DNA of 64,000 bases from Rhynchopus sp. YZ270_cl-10 (GCA_964035575.1 OZ037844.1:124001-188000); one strand, 5' to 3'. Shown: positions 53,946 to 64,000, counted from the stretch's first letter. Notes: a model not told the origin generated them from the letters alone. Made by a program: numbers and translations.

Positions 53946-55275
53946 GGAACGTTGAAACATTAATGGTGCTCCGTGAGGGGTCGATATTGACAGGTCGCTG
54001 ACACAGGGACTTTATACACACACCCCCCTGATATTGACAGGTCGCTGACCGACTTCCGAACCAATTAATGCAAACTTGAAAGGCTACAAAGAAAAGTTGT
54101 GGAGAAACGATGAACGTAGTAGATGTGGCTCTCGTGTACATATAAATCAAACCAAAACAAAGTGTAGGACGTTGTTTGTAAGAACACAAAAAAAAAATAT
54201 ACGAAAAATCTGTACAAAAAATCAGAACTCAGGGACAGTGAAGCCCGTGACAGATGGTGTGTGGGAAAAATGGTACTTCGCTGAAAACGCAGACATCACA
54301 TAGGATGCAAGCAAGAAGAAGAGACATTTTTCAAAAAAAAAAAAAGAAAAAGTACAGACTAACGAAAAAAAAATGCCCTTTTTTTGAGGGAGCAAGCAGC
54401 GCTAAACCCTGTAGATTTAAAAAAAAAAAATAAGATGACGTTTTATTCATTTGTTTCTCTCCCTCCTCTTGCAAGAGTAGTTGTGGTTATCTACACATAA
54501 AATCACTACTACCCTTGAAGGAAGGGAAAGAATAAGCTCTTTTCGCATGCCTAAAACAGTGTTTTTTAGTCTTTTCTTGCTTTTGGCATACTCCTGTTTT
54601 TTTTCCTGCATATCCGACCACCTGATTTGTGATATGTCCAGCGCTTTTCATTAAGACAAACACTGGTGAGGTAAAAAACCCTCCGTTTTGAAATTCCAAA
54701 AAATCCACCTTAGTTTTTTACCCCACCGGTGTTTTACCTATCGAAGCCTATCGAAGGGTAGTGGTAATATACACGTTTTATGAGCTGATTCCAAGCTTGT
54801 TAGATCCATACTGATATGGTATTTGGCCCAACACCACCAAACTCGGGTCAAAATCAAGGTGGTCTGAATACAAAAAAAAAAAAAATGCTAAAAAGGACCG
54901 CGACGTTTTTTTTTTTTACCCTAAAAATTTCTAAAGAGAAGCTTTTTAGGGGCTGTATAATCATGATGAATGTAATTTTATTTTTGATTTTTTTTGCTGG
55001 TATTTTTTTTTGTGGAAGTCGCACACTTTTTGTGTGCTGGAGGAAAAAGCTCGTTTTTTTTCGAGAGCCTATTCCATGTGGTTCACACATACGCTTCATT
55101 TTGGTATAAGCGCAGTGGGAGTGGTGTGCCAAGTATGTGTGCTATGGTGCAGTTCAAGCGCAATTTGATGGTTAGTTCAAAAACATTTTTTGGACTATTT
55201 CTTTTTGGAACAAAAAGAAATACCCTCAAGGTTTGTACCACAACACAATCAAGTTTTACAAAAAAAAGATACAAA

Positions 55276-55918
55276 TTATGGTGTGACCACCCAAACCGAT
55301 TCTCCGAGGTTCTTCCGTGGTTCTTCCGTAGGTACTCCGGTAAGGGGGGTATACGTGTGTGACCATCTGGGGTATGGTCACACACAGGTAGCATACACAG
55401 TATACACAGTATACACAGTATACACAGTATACACAGTATACACAGTATACACAGTATACACAGTATACACAGTATACACAGTATACACAGTATACACAGT
55501 ATACACAGTATACACAGTATACACAGTATACACAGTATACACAGTATACACAGTATACACAGTATACACAGTATACACAGTATACACAGTATACACAGTA
55601 TACACAGTATACACAGTATACACAGTATACACAGTATACACAGTATACACAGTATACACAGTATACACAGTATACACAGTATACGGGCGGTTCATTTTTT
55701 TTCAAGGGATTTTTTCCGTTATTTTCGCGCGAAAATGCCATTTTTGGCACGTTTCAACCAATACAAACCCGTGGTGACCTCTCTCAGTCAAATTTGTGGT
55801 CATTTTCCCCTTGTGACAGAAACCGAGAACAACAAAAAAAAAGTATACCCCCTAGCAGTTCTCCGAGGTTCCTCCGTGGTTCTCCCGTGGGTTCCCCGTA
55901 CCCCTTGAATCACACCAA
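55276..55918. mobile_element. GGTGTG-ended element carrying satellite
   Basis: Left end TATGGTGTGACCACCCAAAC, right end complement of TTGGTGTGATTCAAGG. Both arms hold CTCCG(A/T)GGTTC words. The 9-bp satellite fills 55393..55684. The right arm also has a CGCGCGAAAATG motif. It is non-coding, and the long open frames inside are satellite artefacts. Confidence 0.65.
55393..55684 (+). repeat. 9-bp satellite array (CAGTATACA)n
   Basis: About 32 near-perfect copies of the same unit as at 12771..13200. Here it lacks the ACGCCGGCATTTGC leader that precedes the other two arrays. Confidence 0.97.
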
Positions 55919-57362
55919 CAAAAAGAAAGATTGAGAAGATGAAGCCTTTTTCGGTGCGGACATCTTTTTCAAACAAAGAGACAAGAAAAACTGAAAAAAA
56001 AAAAAACGATAGTTCGGTGCAAATATGATTGCAGTTCAGTGGAAAAATGGCTTTGAAAAAAAAAATATATGATAAAGACAGCGAGAGAACTTTCGAAACG
56101 GCAAAAAAAGATGGGGGAAAACGTTTCCTTATATGACGGTGACTTGACTTGTGGGGTTTTTCTTGTGGGTTTCATTTATCGTCAAAGTCAATTTACTTCA
56201 CCGTCGTCTTTATTTTGTAGCATGTTCTTCAGGTCGAAAGTCTGACACATTTTTACAATAACCCGCCTTCAGAGGGCTTGTAATGTGCCATGGAGTTTTT
56301 TCATGACAGCGTCAAAAAAAAAGAAGTTAATAAGAAGAACCTAAGCCTGGACTTAGCCACCTCAAAAAAACCATAAAATGTCATTTCTTGACCCTTCGTT
56401 GGGTGTGTGTGAACCCCATTCTGTTGCATATCAAGACCTGTGCTCTATCGTCTGATTTGACGATCAAATTCACTGGGTCCATTACGCTTCTCAGAAGCTC
56501 GCGTCTTATACTAAAAAAAATTCGAAGACATTGTGTGGGCAAAAGGGCACACATTATTTTTTTTTTTTTTTGCAAAGGTCGAATAATAATGCATTGAAGA
56601 AAGGTTGACAATAAACAAAAGAAAAAAAAGCACTCAAAAATAAAATAAAAATGCACACGAGTATTTGTTTGTGTTGTAGTGGAAGGTGCTCCACTATTTT
56701 TCTTTTTTTTTTTTGAAAAAAAAAAAATCGGTTGTATTAGTGAAGACATCCGAGGAGCTCCACTAGAAAAATATTTGCAAAAAAGTTGCGCAAAAAAAAA
56801 AAATTGAAAAATGAATGTGTCTCTCGTACACACATCTTTAAAAAAAACAATTTTTCCAATGATTTTGAAGATCGTACACCTCGTACCCTAAAAGGGGAAA
56901 AGAAAACGATCTCTCTGGCCTGATCGGGGGTTGGTGGTTTGTCACTTACTATTCTCTGAATAAAAAAACAAAAAAAGAACGTTTCAAAAAAAGATGTGAT
57001 TTGGCTAAAAAAAAGATAATTTTGAGAGCGGGTAAAAAAAAAAAAAAATGCATTTCCTGAGAAGATCACGCGGTAAGATTTTATCTCAAATTTATATTAT
57101 TTGCTACTGGAAAAAAAAACACCAATAAAAACAACTAGTTGAGAAAAAAAACAAAAACAAAACAAAACACAGAAAATAACACGTAACGTCGTTGTTGAAA
57201 CATACAATTTCCCTCCGAAATACAAAAAAAAAAAGGGGGGGGAGGGGAAAATCCATCGCGATAACGTTAACGATAAATACAATGCACTTCAAAATGAACC
57301 TTCAATTTTGAAGAAAACATTAACTATAAATTGGAGCGCAACATACAGATTCAAAGAAAACT

Positions 57363-57566
57363 AAAAAAAAGATCGGTCTTTTGTTTGTGCGCTCAAAGCC
57401 GGGAAAACAAAAAGGTGAAAAAATGTGTTAAACTGAAGTACGGTTGTTGTGGTTAATTGAGTACTCAAAGAAAACAAGCAAGCTTCTGTTTTTTTCAATC
57501 CGTTTTGTTTGCCCTGCAGCGCTGCCTCCAATCTTTTTAGAATTGACAACAAGTTGTTTTATCAAA
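57363..57566. mobile_element. 205-bp element with 10-bp target duplication
   Basis: Flanked by an exact direct repeat AAAGAAAACT at 57353..57362 and 57567..57576, and matching 46527..46738 closely. No inverted ends, no obvious Pol III box B, and an A-rich end. It may be a short retroposon-like or otherwise unclassified insertion. The duplication is A-rich in an A-rich region, so chance cannot be fully excluded. Confidence 0.65.
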
Positions 57567-58164
57567 AAAGAAAACTTGAATAAAATGCATTTCATAACTA
57601 CTGAAACTAAAATGAGGGATTAAATCCGAACAAAAACAACAAAAAACAAAAAACAAAAAACAAAAAAAAAACACATTTGACCACAAAAGTAGGTGGAATA
57701 ACCAAAGTAAAGAGGAACAGTTGGGAAACTAATCCTCATTGTTGTTTTACTCACCTTTAAAACAATGGGAGGGGGGGAAAAAATAGTCTGAAAATCACAC
57801 ATAAAAAAGGGGGGAACTTGAGGGGGAAAAAAGTGTGAATCACAGCGAAAAAAATAAAAACGGGAAATCGGGGTCGTTATTCATACAAAGCCACCTCACA
57901 ATACATCAAAAACGGGTGACTGTTGCTCTTTTTTTTTTTCCAAGGGGAATATAGTACCAAAAAAATAGTGTGTAGAGTGTGGGTGGGGTGGGGAAGTTAA
58001 AATCCAACAGTTGGTGGGTTGCGGAAAAGTTCAAAAAAAAAAGGGGGTTTTTGGGATGGGGTTTGTCCTCATAGCGTTGAACAGTGTTGTTGCTCGTTTT
58101 TTTTGTTTCTGTCTCGAGTAAAGTCTACCCCTGACCCGTTTGTTGTCCCGTTTTTCATGCCGTT

Positions 58165-58335
58165 TTCAAAAGTGTCACTTCTCGTTCCCTCACCCCCCTT
58201 CTTGTAGTTGTTTGATGCGTTGACGCTTCCACACACACTAAAAATCACCTGTTGGGTGGTGGTGTTGCGGAGCACGGTTGGGTGAGTGAACGACGTGACA
58301 CTTTCCGCTCACAAAGTAGTGTGCGTAAAAAAAAA
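58165..58335. repeat. 167-bp two-copy sequence, copy 2
   Basis: Partner of 24894..25060, with about a dozen differences. It is in the same orientation and is likewise surrounded by A runs. Confidence 0.7.
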
Positions 58336-59264
58336 TTGACAATGTGTAAGGACACCACCTTTGTGTGAACTCCACGCAAGTCGTCACCTTTTGTCTCTCG
58401 TTTTCGAGGACGCTTTCACAATCCTAGAATGTGTGGAATGGGCTGAGATGACTGGGAGGTTACCTCGCCGTTGGTTCCACACAGAGAGAAATGCAGGCAA
58501 ACGTGCCTCCCCTTTAAGGGGGCTTTTTTGTTGCATGAAGCGAACGGGGCTGGGGTAATAAAAAGTGTTTCAACCTATGCAATCAATAAATTGAAAAAAA
58601 AAAAAAAGAGTAGTTGAAACGTGCTAAAACGCATCTCAGTCGAGCTCATGCAAAGGGTAGGACGTGGGTTGAAAAAAAATATACTATTTTGTGTACGTTG
58701 AAATGGGAAATGCCAAAAAAAAAAAAGAAAGTTGAAAAGTGCAAAAAAAAACACCTCACCGTACAATTCGGCGAGACGAAATGGGCACTGAACCCAAAAA
58801 GGTATTTGGTAAAATGATACCAAAAATATATGGTTCAACTTACTTCAACCGTTTGACGTCCCAACAACAACACACAGATCAGTTTTTATTTGAGTTTTTG
58901 CGGCTTTTTGAGGTATTATTTTTTTGTGTTAATTTTTCGATCCGAAAAAAGGGGGAGAGCTTTGAAAAATATTTACTTTTGTTGGAAAAAATGGGGGAAA
59001 AGGTGGGTTTTCTTTACTTTTATTTTGGGCTGTTTTTTTTTTGGGGACAAAAAAAAAATTCCTCTTTGCAAGGGAAAAGGTTATTAGATGAATTGCTCAT
59101 GCTCTCAGTCACCTCACAATCTAAAAAAAATCATTCAAAAATGACCTCTTTGTTGGATTTCAACCCTTTTTTTGTTTTTTTTTGAAAAATTGTTGGAGTA
59201 GGGTAGTTTGCGCCTATGTAAGCTCCATTGTCCTTTAATATTAAATTTATTAAAGAAAATCAGT

Positions 59265-59492
59265 TCAGTATCTGCTCCTCGACCACTTGCCCCTTCTCCA
59301 CTGCCCAAAGCTGGATCCCGACGCAGTGCCCTCTTCCTGAGGCATTCTAGAGTTTCTGCTCCTGTGGTACATGTCAGTTGTCGAGCAGGTGCTCCCTCCT
59401 CTCTTCACACTGCTGTCCCTCCCTGCGAAGCTGATAACCTTGACATCAGACATCGTCGACTTCTGAAGAGCGCGGACAGCCTGCTTCAACAT
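59265..59492 (-). CDS. Small basic protein, unidentified
   Basis: 75 residues from the ATG at 59492 (MLKQAVRALQKSTMSDVKVI), ending GKWSRSRY. A good acceptor (CTTCTTCTCCAACCCAG) lies 8 to 10 bases upstream on the coding strand, so this is either a trans-spliced small gene or the last exon of a longer one. It is Ser/Arg-rich in its second half. No domain is recognised. Base composition is clearly richer in G+C than the surrounding desert, which supports coding. Confidence 0.45.
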   Translation of the reverse strand: MLKQAVRALQKSTMSDVKVISFAGRDSSVKRGGSTCSTTDMYHRSRNSRMPQEEGTASGSSFGQWRRGKWSRSRY

Positions 59493-60146
59493 GGTTGCGA
59501 CTGGGTTGGAGAAGAAAGAAAAAATGTTTTTTGTGTAAGTACCTTTCGGTTTGTATAGGGGGCAAGAGAGTAAAAAAACGAGTGCGTCTTTTTAAATTGC
59601 CCTGCGGAAGTGGTTCTGGATTGTGGAGGGGGGAGGAAAAAAAAGCACCAAAAACTGAGAGGAAAGACACAACCTTTTTCATAAAAGCATCAAAATCTAG
59701 CAAATGTAGGACGCAAAAAATGTACCTTTTTTTGTTTTGCTAAAAAAAAAATGGGGAGAAGAGTTAGGGGTGGATTTTGAAAGCAATAGAGTAGTTCCTT
59801 CTGCGCCATTTAAACACCCTTTTTACTCTCATCTTTATTTGATAAATTGTTGGGGTAGTGCAGTTGCTTCCGTTGTGTTGCCACAGTTGTGCACATTTCC
59901 GCTTTTTTATAACACAGACTGTGTTATCAGTAGAGGTACATCAAAAAGTTGACTTGAAATACAAAAATCCTCTCACAGTGTACCTTTGGTACAATGACCG
60001 GCTGTACCGGGGGTGGACACTCAAACCATGTAGTCCTACCTCCATTTTCGTGGTTTCCATCAGAAGGAGGCTATGGTACCATGCAGTGTCGCGGTCGAAG
60101 CGTGTTTCCTTAGGGCAGAGTGCCCTCTGGGGGGCATGGGGGGGAA
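59493..60146. other. Spacer with diverged repeat
   Basis: 59990..60075 resembles 23690..23770. The rest is AT-rich with no supported gene. Confidence 0.4.
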
Positions 60147-60649
60147 ATGTCTTGGCAGCGGGAGGTATGCGTGTCTGCCACTTACCATCCCACCTCCTCC
60201 TCCTCCTCCTCCCCCACCCATACACTCTACAGAGCCAGGACGTGACGCAGCAGACGGCTCGACAGATGACACCCCTACGTTCACCTCCCCACCTCGCTCA
60301 CACGCCAAGCTTGCAATCGCCATATTCGTTCTCCCTCTTACCTGCCCTCCACCCCCGGCACTGCGCAGACTCCCACCACGTTGCACACCTCTACGCAGCC
60401 CTGACTTCCCTTCGGGCGGTCGTGGTGCCGGAGGAGCTCGTAGATGCGTCAACGCAATACACGGTTGCGTCTCAGTTGCTTGCGTTATCCCTAGCGCATG
60501 AAGGTATTGCACCCCATAATACCCAGGACCACCTGCATGCCGTTCTGTTGGGAATGGAAGCGGTGTGGACGGTGCAGCGACCTGGTGAGAAACCACAGCA
60601 ATGTCCTCACGACACAATGTACGTCCACTGCGGACAAGACCTGGGGTAG
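60147..60649 (+). CDS. Possible two-exon hypothetical gene
   Basis: Exon 1 60147..60164 (MSWQRE) and exon 2 60233..60649 are joined by a 68-base intron with donor GTATGC, a TCC-repeat pyrimidine tract and acceptor CTCTACAG, giving 144 residues. The later part looks globular and helical (VAHLYAALTSLRAVVVPEEL, TQYTVASQLLALSLAHEGI). No domain is recognised. It would be the only plus-strand gene in the window. The minus strand is also open over much of this GC-rich stretch (60060..60842) but gives low-complexity Gly/Pro/Arg sequence, typical of a shadow frame. Confidence 0.4.
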
Positions 60650-61202
60650 GCCCATTGTAGGCTCGTCGCTTTTTTTGAGGAATATCTGGCGTCAATTGTA
60701 TGTTCTCATCGTGCTGCCCTGCGGCATTTAGATAAAACGGTATGGGAGAGCTGGGCAGTGAATGTTTCGTGTTCTCTTGTGTCTCTGCTTGGGTGACAAC
60801 CGACAGTGCCCAGGATCTTCGCGCGTCGGCATTACGTGTCATAGTGAAAAAAGAAGAGGGGACAGCAGAGTAGTGTGCGCAGCGTCACACCTTTAAGAGA
60901 AAAAAGAGAGAAAAAAATGGTGCAATTTAGTTTCACATACAAGAGAAAAGTGAGGTGTGTTAAAGAAAAGGGAGGGTTTAGATTATGAACCTATCGTGAG
61001 ATTCAAAGGCGCAAAATATTATAAAAAAAAATGGGTTTTTTTTTGTGATACGGAATATCGAAATAAAAGGGAGTGAGGTGTAAATGTTTGAGGAAAAAAA
61101 AGGGGGGGTGTGATTATGTTCTGTTTTGTTTTTTTGGAGTGAGTTGTGGTGTTTGGTGTAGAGGGTTGATCCAATATACTATACAACGCATTTTATTCAC
61201 AT
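60650..61202. other. Spacer
   Basis: A second open frame continues past the proposed stop of the plus-strand gene to about 60731 (LVRNHSNVLTTQCTSTADK), so the gene's 3' end is uncertain. Beyond 60900 it is AT-rich with no gene seen. Confidence 0.4.
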
Positions 61203-61877
61203 CGATGGTGTGGCTGAACCCAAAAAAAAGGGTATTATTTAGCAGTTTGTTAGCACTTTGTTAGCATGCATTTTTGGGGGGGTGGTGTATAAAAATTTTT
61301 TTCCCCACGGGTGTTGGAAAAAAAATTTTTTTTCTCGTTGGTGAGCTTTTTAACGCCGGCATTTGCATTTCCGGAATCCGTCCGGCCAGTGGTGGGGTCA
61401 ATTCGCCGAAATGGACAAGTTCTCGTTTTTGGTCAATTTCCGCAGTATACACAGTATACACAGTATACACAGTATACACAGTATACACAGTATACACAGT
61501 ATACACAGTATACACAGTATACACAGTATACACAGTATACACAGTATACACAGTATACACAGTATACACAGTATACACAGTATACACAGTATACTCAGGG
61601 GAAAAACTCACGTTGTGGGCGCCGCAGGCGCACGGTACGCGTTTTTCGTGATTTTTACCAGCCCCGTTCTGTGCGTTCTTTTGACTCAGCGAGTCGATTG
61701 CGTTCAACGGCGGGGTCACACATGGGTATGCAAGAGTGGAGGCGCGCCAACAGGGGGAGTGGAAAAACCAAGGTAAAAAAATGTTTTTATACACCACCCC
61801 TAAAAAAAGGGTATTATTTAGCAGTTTGTTAGCAGTTCTTTAGCAGTGAAATTTGCTGGTTTCAGCCACACCAATCG
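61203..61877. mobile_element. Nested inverted-repeat element with satellite
   Basis: Outer ends GATGGTGTGGCTGAA (61203) and complement of GATTGGTGTGGCTGAA (ending 61877). A direct repeat AGGGTATTATTTAGCAGTTT occurs at about 61228 and 61810. An inner inverted pair GGGGTGGTGTATAAAAA lies at 61279 and about 61784. Inside is the 100-base leader ACGCCGGCATTTGCATTTCC shared with 12675, and then the 9-bp satellite. No coding capacity is seen. Confidence 0.65.
61443..61594 (+). repeat. 9-bp satellite array (CAGTATACA)n
   Basis: About 17 copies, directly after the same leader as the 12771 array. It ends at ATACTCAGGGG. Confidence 0.95.
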
Positions 61878-62541
61878 AGAAAAAAAAAATGAGAAAAAGT
61901 GTGTGCTGGATATATCGCGTAAAAAGGTTGTGGAAAAATTAAATACAGAGTAAGCTGGGTTCTGACATCGGTGAAGTAATCGCTTGAAGCGCAAAATTAC
62001 GACGATTGGATTGGATGGATGCGTCCATAAATCGTAACCTCAAACCTAACGGGTTTGAGGTACCTTTGAGTAACCCACTGTACGATACAGCTGGATGACA
62101 GCATGGCCCTGCAGCTCAGAACAGAAGGCGTACAAAGGCCTAATGGGTTAATGTGAATGGAGGTGAGGGCGGTGCACAACCTGAGGCCACCTTCCGCTGA
62201 AGAGAGAGACTGTGAGTCATCAACGGTTCTGCTCCCATTAGTTGCAATGCTTGCTTGGTGTTAACGTGCAAACGAAAAATTAATATATCCCCCCCTTTAT
62301 TTGTGGACAGAGAGAGAAGAGAGCTCTTTCGACATCTTTTTTTCACCCTCGATTCTTTCTAGTCTCAGGTTTTCCCTTTTGCCGTTTTTCGAAAAAAACT
62401 GTCTTTTTTTGTTGTCGTGCTTTTTTTTAGGATCTTTTTTTTTTGAGCAATACATAAGGGAGTTGAGCACACTGAAAGGGATGATCAAACGAGCCAGGGA
62501 AATAGCTTGGGTACTTTTGCTGGTTTCAAAACCAGAACGAG

Positions 62542-63106
62542 CTGGTTTACTGGTTTGGGGAAAAATAAAAAAAAAAAGTCGGATTCGGGATTCAGTTTTT
62601 CGTCGCCCCCCGCACCACTTTCCCACTCACAGAAGAAAGCCTCACACGTAAGCGAACCCCTAAAAAGGGTTCATTAAGTGACTCTGTGGTGTAAAAAGCT
62701 GCATGTTTTGCACTATACCCTAATTTTTTTTCGCCTGCGGCGCCACATATTATTTTTTTGCTCCGCAAAAAAATAGAGTTTACAATGTCTTAGGGAACAC
62801 TCTTGCATTTTGCAGCCACAAATGCAACTTGACCAAAGCTGCAAAAAGTTGACCGTTTTTTCAAAATGACCCACCGTTGCAACAGCCCCTGCTTCTGGAA
62901 TACGTATTGACTTTGTACGGTTAGTGGAACGAAAGGTGCAAGACCAAGCTCCGTTAACACAGGATTATATTCTATTTTCTTTGTTGTCTCGCAAAATTTA
63001 CCCTTTGCCTCTCCACTCTGTGGTTGGCAGGGAGGCGCGCGCGAAGCGCGCGACGACCGCTTTCAACCGGGGAAAATTTTTTTCTAAACCAGCAAACCAG
63101 CAACAT
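62542..63106. mobile_element. 565-bp CTGGTTT-ended inverted-repeat element
   Basis: Left end CTGGTTTACTGGTTTGGGG followed by A's; right end complement CTGGTTTGCTGGTTTAGAAA. 62720..62780 carries GCCTGCGGCGCC and TTTGCTCCGCAAAAA, inverted relative to the same words in the hAT element. GCGCGCGAAGCGCGC at about 63036 resembles the palindrome at 11027. It may be a distant relative of that element. It has no transposase. Confidence 0.5.
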
Positions 63107-64000
63107 TTGAAAAGTGCACCTTTCAAGCTACTACCCTGAAACGAGCTGTCAGAAAAAAAAAAAAAAACAAAAAAAAAAAATAATGGAATGTCGAGGGTGG
63201 GCGTTGGGAAAAAAAAATCCCCCCCAGAGAATGAAGAGAAGTTTTTTTTGAGGGTAATAGTTTTGGGCTGTGCTGTGGTTTTTTTTGGTAAAAAAAATAT
63301 ACTTCAAAAATAAGACACAGTTCAGCAAATTACTACATTCTGAGGGGTACAGAAAAAATAGGTACCACCTACTCAACCTCAAAGCACACACCTGCCTCCT
63401 TCCCTGTATTTTTTTTTATAACCATTTCTACCGTCAACAGTTCCATTGCACAAAAAAAAAAGAAAAAAAAAAAACGGGAACGGAAAAAAAAAAAAAGATA
63501 AACAGAAACACAAAGCACTCAGACACTATAAACAGTGTTGTTAATAATTTTTTTTTTTTTTTTTGTTTTTGTTTTTTTTGAAAAAAAAAATGTTGGGAAA
63601 TAGTTTGTTACTGCTTTTCTGTGCAGGGTTTGTCGCGTCTATTCGCCATTATCCCAATATATATTTTTTTTGGTGGGCCACAAAGGCCACAGAAACCCAT
63701 GACACACTAACACACACAATGACGCTCAGGGAACAAAAACCCTGTTTTTTTTTTTCCTTCCAGTAAATTTACCTCACACATCACACATCACACGACAAAA
63801 AAAAATAATAAAAAAACCACGATTCACACCAAAGGAATGCAAAAAAACACATTTTTAAAAAATATATCGGAATAGTTTTGTTGCCTCTTGTGTTGGTCAC
63901 ATTTTGGGCAATCTCAACTTTCCACACATTTTCTTTTGGTTGAGGGTAGACAGGGGAGGCTAAATTTCTTGGTATTTTTTTTAGATTTCTGTACCCAAGA
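63107..64000. other. AT-rich end of window
   Basis: Long A and T tracts; no gene, repeat family or RNA was recognised. Confidence 0.4.

Larger units (their letters stand above)
50113..59264. other. 9-kb AT-rich, gene-poor repeat region
   Basis: No gene is supported; the open frames are short, A/T-run-derived and lack homology. Contents seen: a MITE at 50409..50516, stem-loop repeats at 50642, 52116, 52988, 53382, 56332 and 59084, GTGTAGACACC repeats at 50868, 51650 and 56729, a GACAGGTG-GG-CACCTGTC hairpin at 51809..51826, a paired 100-base repeat (53810 and 54760), a satellite-bearing element (55276..55918), a 205-bp insertion (57363) and a 167-bp repeat (58165). 58350..58560 is GC-richer but has no clear gene. 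Confidence 0.55.

Noticed and set aside
1-64000. tRNA genes, CRISPR arrays, bacterial operons
   Set aside because: No cloverleaf with a GGTTC-type arm was recognised by eye, no spaced direct repeats of CRISPR form exist, and introns and splice signals rule out bacteria. A tRNA could still be missed without a covariance search.
1-64000. Retroviruses, LTR elements, LINEs, Polintons or other virus-like elements
   Set aside because: No reverse transcriptase, integrase, protein-primed polymerase or capsid motifs were seen in any frame, and no long terminal direct repeats.

Overview
The window looks like nuclear DNA of a free-living or heterotrophic protist, most likely a euglenozoan and perhaps a diplonemid (inference). 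Four things point there. (1) Every well-supported gene between about 0.3 and 50 kb lies on the minus strand, as in polycistronic euglenozoan chromosomes. (2) Several start codons sit just downstream of a strong polypyrimidine tract ending in CAG, as expected for spliced-leader acceptors. (3) Four housekeeping-type genes carry ordinary GT-AG introns with GTATG-type donors, nine in all. (4) A small-subunit rRNA fragment at 20.6 kb has the GAGTAC(A)TTCGCAAG and GACGGAATG spellings I associate with Euglenozoa. No bacterial or organellar features were seen. Layout: 0.3-17.4 kb is a degenerating tandem family of ankyrin-repeat genes. It holds one complete copy (15733..17400), one truncated copy, one copy broken by a single in-frame stop and one fused copy that has lost its start codon. 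They are interleaved with a lone propeller gene (7041..8255), a 1.6-kb foldback element, a hAT-type element with an exact 8-bp target duplication, and a 2.7-kb inverted-repeat element stuffed with 9-bp and 5-bp satellites. 19-32 kb is a gene-rich stretch: a four-finger RanBP2-type zinc-finger protein, an rRNA fragment, a four-exon DRS1/DDX27 RNA helicase, a three-exon coiled-coil protein and a 1227-residue coiled-coil protein of unknown role. 32.2-41.1 kb is a tandem array of six near-identical genes encoding a possible ubiquitin-like N-terminus plus a seven-bladed WD40-like propeller. 42.8-46.2 kb is a four-exon gene ending in an RNA polymerase II CTD-interacting domain (CID). 48.5-50.1 kb is a two-exon histidine ammonia-lyase. 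50.1-64 kb is an AT-rich, gene-poor stretch dense with short dispersed repeats, small inverted-repeat elements and two more copies of the 9-bp satellite, with two small possible genes at 59.3 and 60.1-60.6 kb. The genes do not form one pathway. The helicase (60S ribosome assembly), the CID protein (transcription or splicing) and histidine ammonia-lyase (histidine breakdown) are conserved single-copy genes. The ankyrin and propeller clusters are lineage-specific expansions shaped by tandem duplication, gene conversion and decay. The most unusual observations are that all three blocks of the same 9-bp satellite sit inside different inverted-repeat elements, and that a short stem-loop repeat with matching changes on both sides of its stem recurs about ten times in the intergenic DNA.
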